Source: JBJXFE01 sp046153875
GTDB taxonomy: Bacteria; Planctomycetota; Phycisphaerae; Phycisphaerales; UBA1924
Length of the DNA: 48,070 nucleotides
Assembly: GCA_046153875.1 (NCBI GenBank)
Contig: JBJXFE010000022.1
Span: forward strand, 1 to 48,070
Direction of reading: 5' to 3'
A program made the position numbers and the translations under genes. Shown here piece by piece: positions 1 through 6,912 of the stretch (position 1 is the stretch's first letter; each line of letters begins with the position of its first letter). The notes beneath the pieces were generated by a model that worked only from the letters and a program-made list of their open reading frames with translations, was not told the origin of the DNA and made no database searches.

Positions 1-46
1 CGGGTCGCGTCGTAACGCCGCCATCTCGGGGGCTCAACGCCGCGAA

Positions 47-73
47 GCGCCGGACCATCGCGGTCCGGGGCGC
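47..73 (-). terminator. GC-rich stem-loop beyond the distal att repeat
   Basis: A 7-bp perfect inverted repeat (CCGGACC / GGTCCGG, 50-56 and 62-68) can be extended outward by GCGCC/GGCGC with a small bulge. Before the element inserted, this would have lain just downstream of the tRNA-Phe 3' end, so it may be the original tRNA terminator. No T-tract is visible, so the role is uncertain. Confidence 0.3.
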
Positions 74-96
74 CGGCCTCGCGGGGTTCACAACGG

Positions 97-124
97 AAGT
101 GGGCAGGACTGGACTTGAACCAGC
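97..124. repeat. Distal attachment-site copy (28-bp direct repeat)
   Basis: This 28-bp sequence is identical to 8153-8180, the 3' end of the tRNA-Phe gene plus 3 flanking bases. The match stops abruptly on both sides (96 vs 8152 and 125 vs 8181 differ). That is the signature of the distal att core left by a tyrosine-recombinase element integrating into a tRNA 3' end. Confidence 0.9.
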
Positions 125-160
125 CCATGATTCCCCGATGATTCCTGACGACTCGCGCCG

Positions 161-181
161 TGGTGGCACCGTGGGTGGCAC
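161..181. repeat. Candidate recombinase arm site, left
   Basis: A 21-bp stretch built from two GGTGGCAC units matches 8055-8075 at 18 of 21 positions in the same orientation. The two lie inside the element, about 36 bp and 77 bp from their respective att cores, as arm-type integrase or excisionase sites often do. Function is inferred from position only. Confidence 0.4.
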
Positions 182-347
182 ACTCGCGCCCGAACTCGCC
201 CGCGGCATCCGCCGCTGGCTTGGGCTGTAGCCCCCGACCCGTGGACCCTGGAACCGTGGAGCGTGAGGCTGTGACGCGGAGTTCAGGGGTCAAGCATGAA
301 CGCCGCGACGGGGGCGGGATCGCAGCAAGGCACCCGGCGCGGTCCGA

Positions 348-632
348 ATGGCGACGATGATCGGCGAGAACGGAACCACGGCAGGGCCGTTAGCCCCGAT
401 TGAGAACGGACGCGGATCGGCGGGCCGGTTCACTCCGGGCAACAAGGCCGCCGTCGGGCACGGCAACCCCCACGCCCGGCGACCCGCGGCTACGCGGCTG
501 CCTGGCCTGTCCCACGTCGCCCCGGTCGCTCCGCAACCCGCCGCTCGGCCTCGACCCGCAACGCCGGCGGCAGGTGCCCCACGATCCCGCACTCGATCGC
601 GGCGTCGATCAGGGCGTCCGGGTCCCGGCTGA
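348..632 (+). pseudogene. Remnant of a GRF-x-PGN / GNPxARR N-terminal protein
   Basis: The first 45 or so codons encode a segment (GRFTPGN...GHGNPHARR) like the conserved N-terminus of small proteins common in planctomycete mobile regions. After that the frame runs antisense through the HTH gene at 490-1086 and gives Arg/Pro-rich sequence with no family character. I read it as the surviving 5' end of a truncated gene. The end coordinate is only the next in-frame stop; the meaningful part is about 348-485. It has no clear ribosome binding site. Confidence 0.35.
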
Positions 633-1086
633 GGTCCTGGGTCGTGGACTCGACCCGCTCGGTCGCGCGACCTTGCAGCAGGGCGGCCGTCTTGGTGGCG
701 TGCTGGGCCGCCTGGGAGGTCGCGTGGATGATCCGTGGGAGCACGGCCAGCTTGCCGAGCATCGCCGGCTTGATCTTGCCCAAACCGCCCTTCCCGACTG
801 CGATGCACTCGTCGAGCCAGAGGATCGCGGCCTCCCGCGCCTTGGAGCCCATCTCCTCAAACTCGGCCGACTGCCTCGCGCGTAGGCGTGTTTCGATCGT
901 TTCATTCCGGACGGGATCGGCGTGCAGGATGCGCCAGATCGTCGGGTGCGGTACCCCCGTTTGCTCCTCGATCGCCCGCAAGCTCAGGCCCTGCTCCCGG
1001 AGCGACCAGACGATCGCCTTGTCGTCCGTGCTGTAGCGCCGGCGCGAGCGGGGTCTCCGGACGGGCACCGCGTGAGCAAGCAACAT
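490..1086 (-). CDS. Homeodomain-like HTH protein, unknown function
   Basis: A 198-residue soluble protein. Residues about 16-55 form a basic helix-turn-helix of the homeodomain/resolvase-tail kind (STDDKAIVWSLREQGLSLRA then PHPTIWRIL), so it probably binds DNA. The middle (about 70-150) is helical and Ala-rich, and the C-terminus is Arg-rich. Position at the element edge opposite the integrase and the N-terminal HTH would fit a small-terminase-like packaging protein or a regulator, but no diagnostic motif separates these. It is transcribed divergently from the secreted protein gene at 1207. Its 3' end overlaps the remnant at 348 on the other strand. Confidence 0.6.
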   Translation of the reverse strand: MLLAHAVPVRRPRSRRRYSTDDKAIVWSLREQGLSLRAIEEQTGVPHPTIWRILHADPVRNETIETRLRARQSAEFEEMGSKAREAAILWLDECIAVGKGGLGKIKPAMLGKLAVLPRIIHATSQAAQHATKTAALLQGRATERVESTTQDLSRDPDALIDAAIECGIVGHLPPALRVEAERRVAERPGRRGTGQAAA

Positions 1087-1134
1087 CCCACGTCATCGTA
1101 ACCTGAAAACAGCAGGCCCGACCGGCACAGTGCC

Positions 1135-1163
1135 TTGGTGTGCGGCAGCCGGCGCGGTAGGCT
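1135..1163 (+). promoter_or_regulatory. Candidate promoter of the secreted repeat protein
   Basis: TTGGTG (1135-1140) and TAGGCT (1158-1163) are separated by 17 bp, in the intergenic stretch ahead of the start at 1207. A GAAGGGA ribosome binding site lies 7 nt before that ATG. Sequence-based guess. Confidence 0.35.
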
Positions 1164-1206
1164 CTGATCCGGGCCAAGCCGCGCAAGTTGAGCGAAGGGA
1201 TCGACT

Positions 1207-2406
1207 ATGAGTTTTGGGGGAGAGTCCCGTTCGGTGCAGTCCCGCCGTGTCATCGCGTCCGTGGCGATCGTTAATGCCTTTGCGTCGGGCGCCGACGCCC
1301 AGTGGACCGTGACCATCCTGCACCCTGCCGGCGCAAGTACGTCGCGGGCCATTGGCGCGTCAGCGGGCCGGCAGGTCGGCGCGGCCTATCTGGGTGGCTG
1401 GCGAGCGGGCATGTGGAGTGGGTCGGCCGCATCCTGGATCAACCTGCATCCCGCTGCTGCGAGTTCGTCCACGGCGTGGGATGTGAGCGGCTTTCAGCAG
1501 GTCGGGGACGCCCATGTGGGCGGCGTCACGAAGGCAAGCCTGTGGCACGGCTCCGCGGCCACCTGGTTGAGCCTGCACCCGACCGGAGCAACAGAATCGA
1601 GGGCGCGGGGAATAGATGGTGGCGTGCAGGTCGGCAGTGCGTACGTCGGGGACTGGCGCGCGGGCATGTGGAGCGGTACGGCCGCATCCTGGGTCAACCT
1701 CAATCCGATTGGCTCCGTGCGATCACTTGCGTACGGCGTGGGCGACGGGCAACAAGTCGGCTACGCCCGCATCAACGGTGTGAACCGCGCGAGTCTATGG
1801 ACCGGGTCGGCAAGTTCCTGGGTGGATCTGCACCCGGCAGGGGCGAACGAATCCTGGGCCGTCGCTGCACAGGGTGGCGAGCAGGTAGGCAGCGTGTACG
1901 TCGGTACGGCGAGCAGCGGGCGCGCCAGCCTGTGGCATGGCTCAGCGGCGTCCTGGGTGAACCTCCATCCCGCGGGGGCCACCGAGTCAGAGGCTTGGGG
2001 CGTGAACGCGGGCCAGCAGGTGGGCTGGGCCACAATGGGTGGTGTCGATCATGCGGGCCTGTGGCGCGACTCCGCGAATTCGTGGACAGACCTGCACGTC
2101 TTCCTCTCGCCCGTTCTTGTTGAATCTCAAGCTAACGGCGTGTGGAGTGACTGGTTGAGCACCTTCGTAGTCGGCCTCGCTTGGGACACGAAGGGGTTCT
2201 TCTACGCTGTGATGTGGGAGGGTCCGGCACCGGCAGCCTGCTATCCCGACTGCAACGCCGACGGGTCGCTTACTGTCGGCGACTTCGGGTGCTTCCAGAC
2301 GAAGTTCGTCGTGGCCGACCCGTACGCCGACTGCAACGCAGACGGGCAGTTTACGGTCGCGGACTTCGGTTGCTTCCAGACGAGGTTCGTGCTCGGCTGC
2401 CCGTAG
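1207..2406 (+). CDS. Secreted HAF-like repeat protein with GC-type dockerin tail
   Basis: A 399-residue protein with an N-terminal signal peptide (about 1-31, ending Ala-Asp-Ala). Residues about 33-292 are six imperfect repeats of 42-45 residues, each starting Trp-x-x-Leu-(His/Asn)-Pro and carrying QVG and (S/M)LW-x-GSA motifs. They resemble the extracellular 'HAF' repeats. The last 55 residues hold two copies of CNADG-x-x-TV-x-DFGCFQT-x-FV, the Phycisphaerales dockerin-like module. In classical dockerins a similar Asp/Asn-rich loop binds calcium and docks to cohesins; a surface-anchoring role here is inference. It lies inside the integrative element and is its only clearly secreted product. 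A GAAGGGA site supports this start. The same tail occurs on the chromosomal gene at 28218-29615. Confidence 0.82.
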   Translation: MSFGGESRSVQSRRVIASVAIVNAFASGADAQWTVTILHPAGASTSRAIGASAGRQVGAAYLGGWRAGMWSGSAASWINLHPAAASSSTAWDVSGFQQVGDAHVGGVTKASLWHGSAATWLSLHPTGATESRARGIDGGVQVGSAYVGDWRAGMWSGTAASWVNLNPIGSVRSLAYGVGDGQQVGYARINGVNRASLWTGSASSWVDLHPAGANESWAVAAQGGEQVGSVYVGTASSGRASLWHGSAASWVNLHPAGATESEAWGVNAGQQVGWATMGGVDHAGLWRDSANSWTDLHVFLSPVLVESQANGVWSDWLSTFVVGLAWDTKGFFYAVMWEGPAPAACYPDCNADGSLTVGDFGCFQTKFVVADPYADCNADGQFTVADFGCFQTRFVLGCP

Positions 2407-2651
2407 CGCTCTCGTTCCTGCGTAGGGGTTGCGCGTCCCCTACGGCGACCGATCATCGCCAAGCGGCTCGTGGCGCCGGCGAGCGCTTCGACCTCCCGTG
2501 CCGGCCGCGCCCGGGCCGACCCGGACGTACCCCGTCGTTGTAGAATCACCCACCGGGATCGTCGGGGTCGCTCCCCGACGGACGACCGGGCGCGGCGGCG
2601 GTTCTCGCTTCCGTCGTCGCCCCGGTCCGACCCGGGGAAAGCGAGGCGGTC

Positions 2652-3536
2652 ATGGCACCGAGCCCGACCGCGAGACTCCGGCGGATCGCGTGGCATGTAG
2701 ATGCGCTCGTTAGGGCACCTGACGGCCTGCGCCGATGGCGCGATCGGATGGCCGCGGAGTTACGCGCACTTCTTCCGGAGGTACAACGCGCTTTCGACTC
2801 GCGCCTCGAGTCCGGCGACCATCAACCGCGCAAGCCTTGGCCCAAGGGCAAGGCCTACCCCGCCACTCCGCCGCTCGTTCCTGGCAACTCCGTGCCCAGG
2901 GCTGATCCCGAACTGCCGGATCCTGTTCCTGATTCGCCGATTGGCGATCATCAGCTGCTAGCGGCACTGCATGACCGCCTGTTGTGCGGAGATGATCGGC
3001 CGGAACGTCCGCCTTCGCTGATCGGGTCTCCCGAGTGCCCCGCGGACGAAGACCCGCGGCTCTGGACGGGCGCCAATGCCCGGCGGATCGACTACGTCGT
3101 GCGCAACCTCCGCACCGATAGTGGGCGAAAGGACCTGCTGGGCGAGGCCGCCAACGCCTTGAAGCGCGTGGAACTCTCGGGGACGAGCCCGCGGCCGACG
3201 GACTTGATGCCACAGACCAACCCAGTTGTACCTGCTGCGGGCACGACGTTGCCGGAGCCTAGGCAATTGCCGCCCGCAATCCTCCGTGCGGGGCACGCGA
3301 TGGAGGTTGTGGGCCGCGAGCGCGACGAGCTGTTGCCGTCCGACGGTCAGGCTCCATCCAGAGCCCTGCACAACTGGGTTCGTGAGCACGTCTATCAAGC
3401 GAAGGGGTGGAGGTGCCCGAGCTTTGAGTCGTTCCGGCGGTACCTCCGGCGGTACCACGCCGACACGCCGAAGCAGAAAGAGCCAGGCATCCGTCCGCCG
3501 CCAAACCGAAGTGTTGTGCCCGCGTCGGCTCGATAG
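2652..3536 (+). CDS. Hypothetical element protein, 294 residues
   Basis: No family is recognised. The N-terminus (1-50) is helical and Arg-rich, the middle (60-105) Pro-rich, and a segment about 140-175 again helical. The C-terminus (about 235-275) contains ALHNWVREH followed by FESFRRYLRRYH, a basic helical pair that could contact DNA. A GAGGCGG sequence lies just ahead of the ATG. It lies in the element between the dockerin gene and the excisionase-like genes. It has no signal peptide or membrane segment. The 245-bp stretch 2407-2651 before it holds no gene I can support. Confidence 0.55.
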   Translation: MAPSPTARLRRIAWHVDALVRAPDGLRRWRDRMAAELRALLPEVQRAFDSRLESGDHQPRKPWPKGKAYPATPPLVPGNSVPRADPELPDPVPDSPIGDHQLLAALHDRLLCGDDRPERPPSLIGSPECPADEDPRLWTGANARRIDYVVRNLRTDSGRKDLLGEAANALKRVELSGTSPRPTDLMPQTNPVVPAAGTTLPEPRQLPPAILRAGHAMEVVGRERDELLPSDGQAPSRALHNWVREHVYQAKGWRCPSFESFRRYLRRYHADTPKQKEPGIRPPPNRSVVPASAR

Positions 3537-3628
3537 ACCCGCGCGGATTCTTGCGGATCGTCCGCGCCCGTGTGGCGGGCTGGAAACGCCGTCCGCGCTG
3601 GAATCCGCTGCATCCGCGCCGTGGAGGC

Positions 3629-3850
3629 ATGAGCCCCTCCACAAAGCCTGAAGCGTTGCTGAAGACCCGCGAACTTGCGGACCGGCTCCGGGTGCGGCCC
3701 AACACGGTCCTTCACTGGGTCCGCGATGGGGTCATCCCGGCCGTGCGGATCAGGGAGAAAGTGCTGCGCTTTGACGCAGCTCAAGTGCTGGCCACTCTGG
3801 ACGCCCAACAGCGCGAAGCTCTGGCGCGGGCGGTGGCCCGTGCCCGCTGA
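3629..3850 (+). CDS. Excisionase-like HTH protein (first of two)
   Basis: A 73-residue protein with a MerR/excisionase-type winged helix-turn-helix: TRELADRLRVRPNTVLHWVR, then a wing (DGVIPAVRIREKVLRF), then a helical tail. Such proteins bend DNA at att sites to favour excision, or regulate the integrase. The start at 3629 is chosen because GGAGG lies 1 nt short of ideal spacing upstream and the HTH begins soon after. A longer in-frame start at 3551 would add 26 Arg/Pro-rich residues unlike the family. The next gene starts inside its last codons, so the two are probably co-translated. Confidence 0.72.
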   Translation: MSPSTKPEALLKTRELADRLRVRPNTVLHWVRDGVIPAVRIREKVLRFDAAQVLATLDAQQREALARAVARAR

Positions 3851-4064
3851 CGCCCTCGCCCCACCCGCACTCGCGCCCGTGTTGGTCGATGAGCGCGAGG
3901 CCGCACGGCTCTGCGCGACGAGCCCATCGACCATCTACCGCGCGAGGAAGCGGGGCGAACTTGCCCACGTCCAACTCGGCCCGTCGTCCATCCGGTACAC
4001 GCCGGACGACCTGCGTCGCTGGGCCGAGTCGCGGCGCGTCTCCGCGCAGGCGGTGGCGCCATGA
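3840..4064 (+). CDS. Excisionase-like HTH protein (second of two)
   Basis: A 74-residue protein of the HTH_17/excisionase type: EREAARLCATSPSTIYRARK (recognition helix) followed by a wing (GELAHVQLG..IRYTPDDL). The GTG start at 3840 overlaps the end of the preceding gene by 11 nt; a second GTG at 3879 would also keep the domain. Its stop overlaps the next start as ATGA. Two consecutive, non-identical Xis-like proteins are unusual. One may be the recombination directionality factor and the other a regulator. Confidence 0.68.
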   Translation: MPADALAPPALAPVLVDEREAARLCATSPSTIYRARKRGELAHVQLGPSSIRYTPDDLRRWAESRRVSAQAVAP

Positions 4065-4210
4065 AGCCCGCGCCCCGCCCCCGCCGAACGAAACTCCCGC
4101 CAGTGAAGGTGATCCGCCGCGCGCTGGACCTGCCGGACCCGCGCGATCCCCAACGTCGGCTCGTGTTCACGAACCCCCCGCGCCCTGAGCAGCGCGTCCG
4201 CACCCCGTAA
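4061..4210 (+). CDS. Small basic protein, 49 residues
   Basis: The ATG overlaps the preceding stop (ATGA), and the TAA is followed directly by the ATG at 4211. The product is basic and Pro-rich (RPRRTKLPPVKVIRRAL near the N-terminus), with no recognised domain. Tight coupling on both sides is the main evidence that it is translated. It could be a short nucleic-acid-binding protein or only a translational relay. Confidence 0.45.
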   Translation: MKPAPRPRRTKLPPVKVIRRALDLPDPRDPQRRLVFTNPPRPEQRVRTP

Positions 4211-4516
4211 ATGGAGAACGGTCGGCGACGGAGACGACAACCACGACGAACTCCGGCGACGACCTCGACAACAACGATGAACGATACACCCGCGTACCGT
4301 CCCCCGCCGCCTCTCGTCCAACACGAACTCACCGGTTGCTCGTGCGGCGCTGATGCGACGATTATCGTCGGCGGTGTCGTCTCGCTCGGCGCGGTGCTGC
4401 TCGTCGCGCTGTGCCCGTTTCATTCGCCGATCGACCCCGCTGACGTTCACGATGTCCGGGAGCGCGCGGTCGTCGAAGTCGCCCGGCACCTCTGGCGCGA
4501 GGGGAACGAGCGATGA
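4211..4516 (+). CDS. Hypothetical protein with Cys pair, 101 residues
   Basis: Unrecognised. The first 22 residues are Arg/Thr-rich; a second in-frame ATG at 4277 gives a more natural 79-residue protein. Visible features are GCSCGAD, a short hydrophobic stretch (TIIVGGVVSLGAVLLVALC, possibly buried or one membrane segment), CPFH, and a charged C-terminal helix. The stop overlaps the start of the Toprim-DUF3987 gene (ATGA at 4513), so it belongs to the same operon. The Cys/His residues could bind zinc. Confidence 0.45.
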   Translation: MENGRRRRRQPRRTPATTSTTTMNDTPAYRPPPPLVQHELTGCSCGADATIIVGGVVSLGAVLLVALCPFHSPIDPADVHDVRERAVVEVARHLWREGNER

Positions 4517-6657
4517 GCGATCATCCCAACGGCCCGCCCGGCACGTCCGAGGCAACGTGGCGCGCGCTCGGCGGCGAGCGCGTCCGCGACGGATGGCGCA
4601 CACCCGAGCGCGACTGCGCGGGCCGCGTCATCGGGCATCACACGCGGTTCGACGACGGGCGACACCGCAACGACGGTCCACGCGGACTCACGATGCTCTG
4701 GCCGCGGGACCAGCACCCCGGGCTCGACCCCGACGTGCCGCTGATCGTCGCGGAAGGCGTCAGTGACACCGTCGCCCTGTTGTCCGTCGGCGTGGACGCG
4801 ATCGGTACGCCAATGGCCGGCCACGGCGCGGACCACCTGGCCGCGATCGTCAAGGGCCGCCACGTTGCAATCTGCCGCGACAACGACAAGGCGGGCGAAC
4901 TCGGGGCCTCGAAGCTGGCGGAAGCCTTGAGGGGAGTGGCCGCGTCGGTCCGCGTGTTCGGACCGCCCGCGCCGCACAAGGACGCCCGCGCGTGGATCGT
5001 CGGCGGCGCGTTCGCCGAGGACTTCATGGAGGCCGCTGGCAAGGCCGACGCTGTCCGCGACGAACCTCCAACCCCGGCGGTCGCGCCATATCGACCGTTT
5101 CCCGTGGATGTTCTGTCCCCTGTGCTGCGGCGGTTCATCGTGCCGACCGCCGAGCGGATGGACTGCGATCCCGTGTTCCTGATCCTGCCCGCGCTGAGCA
5201 TGTTCGCGGGCGCGGCCGGGAACGCGGTGAGCGTCGTCGCGCGAAGAGGATGGGTCGAACCCTGCGCGATATGGACGGGCGTGGTTGCGTTGCCGGGGTC
5301 GATGAAGTCTCCGACTCAACGGGCCGCGCTCCAGCCGATCCACGATGCTCAGCGCGAGCTTGACAGCGCATACGCGGCGGCACTGAACGAGCACGAGCGC
5401 GCAGTGTTCGACTACAAGGCCGAACTCGATCGCGCGAAGCGGGCCGCCAAAGACGGGGAGGAAGTCGGGGCACTTCCGGCCAGGCCGGAGAAGCCCCCGC
5501 GCCCTCAATGGAAGGTCGGGAACACGACGCCCGAGGCGCTCGCGCACGTCCTGGCTGTGAACCCGCGTGGCGTGCTGGTTCAGCATGACGAACTGGCGGC
5601 GATGTTCGCGTTCGGTCAGTACGCCAAAGGGCGGAACGGGTCGGAGTCCGGGGCCGGGCTCTACAAGTCCTGTTGGTCGCGCGAGCCCTACAGCGAAAAC
5701 AGGAAGGGCGAGGGCGGCGCCTACATCAACGTCGATGCCCCGTTGGTCTCAATCTGCGGCGGCATCCAACCCCAAACACTCTCGCGCGTCCTGGGCGAGC
5801 AATACATCGCGGACGGACTGGCGAGCCGGTTTCTGTGGGCCGCCCCGCCGGACAACCCGGCGGGGTTCATCCCCGAGCGACCCGACGAACAAGACGTGAG
5901 CGCGGAATACGCCGCGGCGTTTCGGCGCTTGCTGCTGTTGAGGCGAACCCCCGACGGCAGGGTCGATCCGGTGTATCTCGGACTCCGGCTCGATGCGCAG
6001 AGGGAGGCGGGCGGGTGGATCGACCGGCTCCGTGATCGCATGCGCGATGAGTCTGATCCGGCGGTGCGCGCGGCGCTCGCCAAGATGAGGGGTTACGTTT
6101 ACCGGATCGCGCTAGTGCTGCATCTGGCGGATTGGGCGGAACTCGGCGGGTCCGAGCCGGGGCCGATCGGCGTGGGCGTCGTGCGCCGCGCGATGCAGGT
6201 TGCGGACTGGTTCGCGGAGCAAGCGGAGCGCGTCTACGCGACGATGAATGAGCCCGAGGCCGATCGTGCGCAGCGCGGGCTCATCGCGTCGATTCGTTCT
6301 CGCGGCGGACGGACAACTGCGACGGTGTTGAGTAAGTCGGGGCCGAAGTCCTACCGGGGACCAGCGAACCGCGCCGCGCTCGATACGGCCCTGCAAGGGC
6401 TCGTCGATGCCGGGATAGCACGTTGGGAGTGGTCCGCCCCTGGTCCCACCGGCGGGGCTCCGAGCCGGGAGATTGTCCTGAACACGGCAGCGCTGGACCC
6501 CGAATCCCCGCTTGGGGGGTCAAAGCGCCGAGGTTCCAGCATCCGCCCCCGAACCGCCGAATCTGGAACCGAAACCCCCACGCCCGGGTCGGAGTCCCCC
6601 GAGTCGGCACAGGCGCGCCGTCGGGCGTGGCAGATGGACCCCGAAGCTCACGGATGA
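4513..6657 (+). CDS. Toprim / DUF3987 replication-type protein
   Basis: A 714-residue protein. Residues about 55-165 form a Toprim domain with the acidic glutamate in LIVAEGVSD and the Asp pair in ICRDNDKAG, the metal site of primases and topoisomerases. Residues about 190-600 match the DUF3987 family, with a P-loop-like GSMKSPTQR segment and a QHDELAAMF stretch in the Walker B position. The tail (about 640-714) is Pro/Ser-rich. Such proteins are found on mobile elements and act as primase-helicase-like replication factors; the enzymatic role here is inferred. It is the largest gene of the element and ends the overlapping operon begun at 3629. Confidence 0.82.
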   Translation: MSDHPNGPPGTSEATWRALGGERVRDGWRTPERDCAGRVIGHHTRFDDGRHRNDGPRGLTMLWPRDQHPGLDPDVPLIVAEGVSDTVALLSVGVDAIGTPMAGHGADHLAAIVKGRHVAICRDNDKAGELGASKLAEALRGVAASVRVFGPPAPHKDARAWIVGGAFAEDFMEAAGKADAVRDEPPTPAVAPYRPFPVDVLSPVLRRFIVPTAERMDCDPVFLILPALSMFAGAAGNAVSVVARRGWVEPCAIWTGVVALPGSMKSPTQRAALQPIHDAQRELDSAYAAALNEHERAVFDYKAELDRAKRAAKDGEEVGALPARPEKPPRPQWKVGNTTPEALAHVLAVNPRGVLVQHDELAAMFAFGQYAKGRNGSESGAGLYKSCWSREPYSENRKGEGGAYINVDAPLVSICGGIQPQTLSRVLGEQYIADGLASRFLWAAPPDNPAGFIPERPDEQDVSAEYAAAFRRLLLLRRTPDGRVDPVYLGLRLDAQREAGGWIDRLRDRMRDESDPAVRAALAKMRGYVYRIALVLHLADWAELGGSEPGPIGVGVVRRAMQVADWFAEQAERVYATMNEPEADRAQRGLIASIRSRGGRTTATVLSKSGPKSYRGPANRAALDTALQGLVDAGIARWEWSAPGPTGGAPSREIVLNTAALDPESPLGGSKRRGSSIRPRTAESGTETPTPGSESPESAQARRRAWQMDPEAHG

Positions 6658-6671
6658 TCGGTCGGCTGCGA

Positions 6672-6699
6672 TTGCTTTTTCACAACAACGAGGTAGACT
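6672..6699 (+). promoter_or_regulatory. Candidate promoter of the regulator/integrase genes
   Basis: TTGCTT (6672-6677) and TAGACT (6694-6699) are 16 bp apart, and the -10 hexamer abuts the ATG at 6700. If used, the transcript would begin near the in-frame GTG at 6706, giving a leaderless mRNA. However, ACGAGG at 6688-6693 is also a reasonable ribosome binding site for the ATG if transcription starts further upstream. Confidence 0.35.
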
Positions 6700-6909
6700 A
6701 TGGGCGTGGACCTGCTGAACGAACTGCGCCGAGCGATCAAGGCGGACCCCCGCGCCCCCGGCAGGATCGCGGATGAGGCAGGCGTCGCGCGCTCCCAAGT
6801 CTCCCGATTCCTGAACGCCGGGCACGGGTTGAGCGTCCATAACGCCGAGCGGATCGCGGCGGCGCTGGGGCTCCGGGTGAAGCTGGAACCGAAACGGAAG
6901 GGACGGTGA
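6700..6909 (+). CDS. XRE-family HTH regulator
   Basis: A 69-residue protein consisting almost only of a Cro/C1-type helix-turn-helix: GRIADEAGVARSQVSRFLNA followed by SVHNAERIAAALGL. It probably represses or activates element genes; the small size fits a Cro-like or antitoxin-like regulator. It lies 42 nt after the Toprim gene and 3 nt before the integrase, so it is likely co-transcribed with the integrase. The GTG two codons in is an alternative leaderless start. Confidence 0.78.
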   Translation: MGVDLLNELRRAIKADPRAPGRIADEAGVARSQVSRFLNAGHGLSVHNAERIAAALGLRVKLEPKRKGR

Positions 6910-6912
6910 CTC

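Noticed and set aside
1..96. A partial gene at the left edge
   Set aside because: No frame in this short stretch shows a recognisable protein; only a hairpin is visible.
161..181. GGTGGCAC repeats as a CRISPR array or transposon end
   Set aside because: Only two copies, no spacers of regular size, and no terminal inverted repeat.
490..1086. The HTH protein as a transposase of an insertion sequence
   Set aside because: It lacks a DDE or other catalytic domain, and I see no flanking inverted repeats or target duplication.
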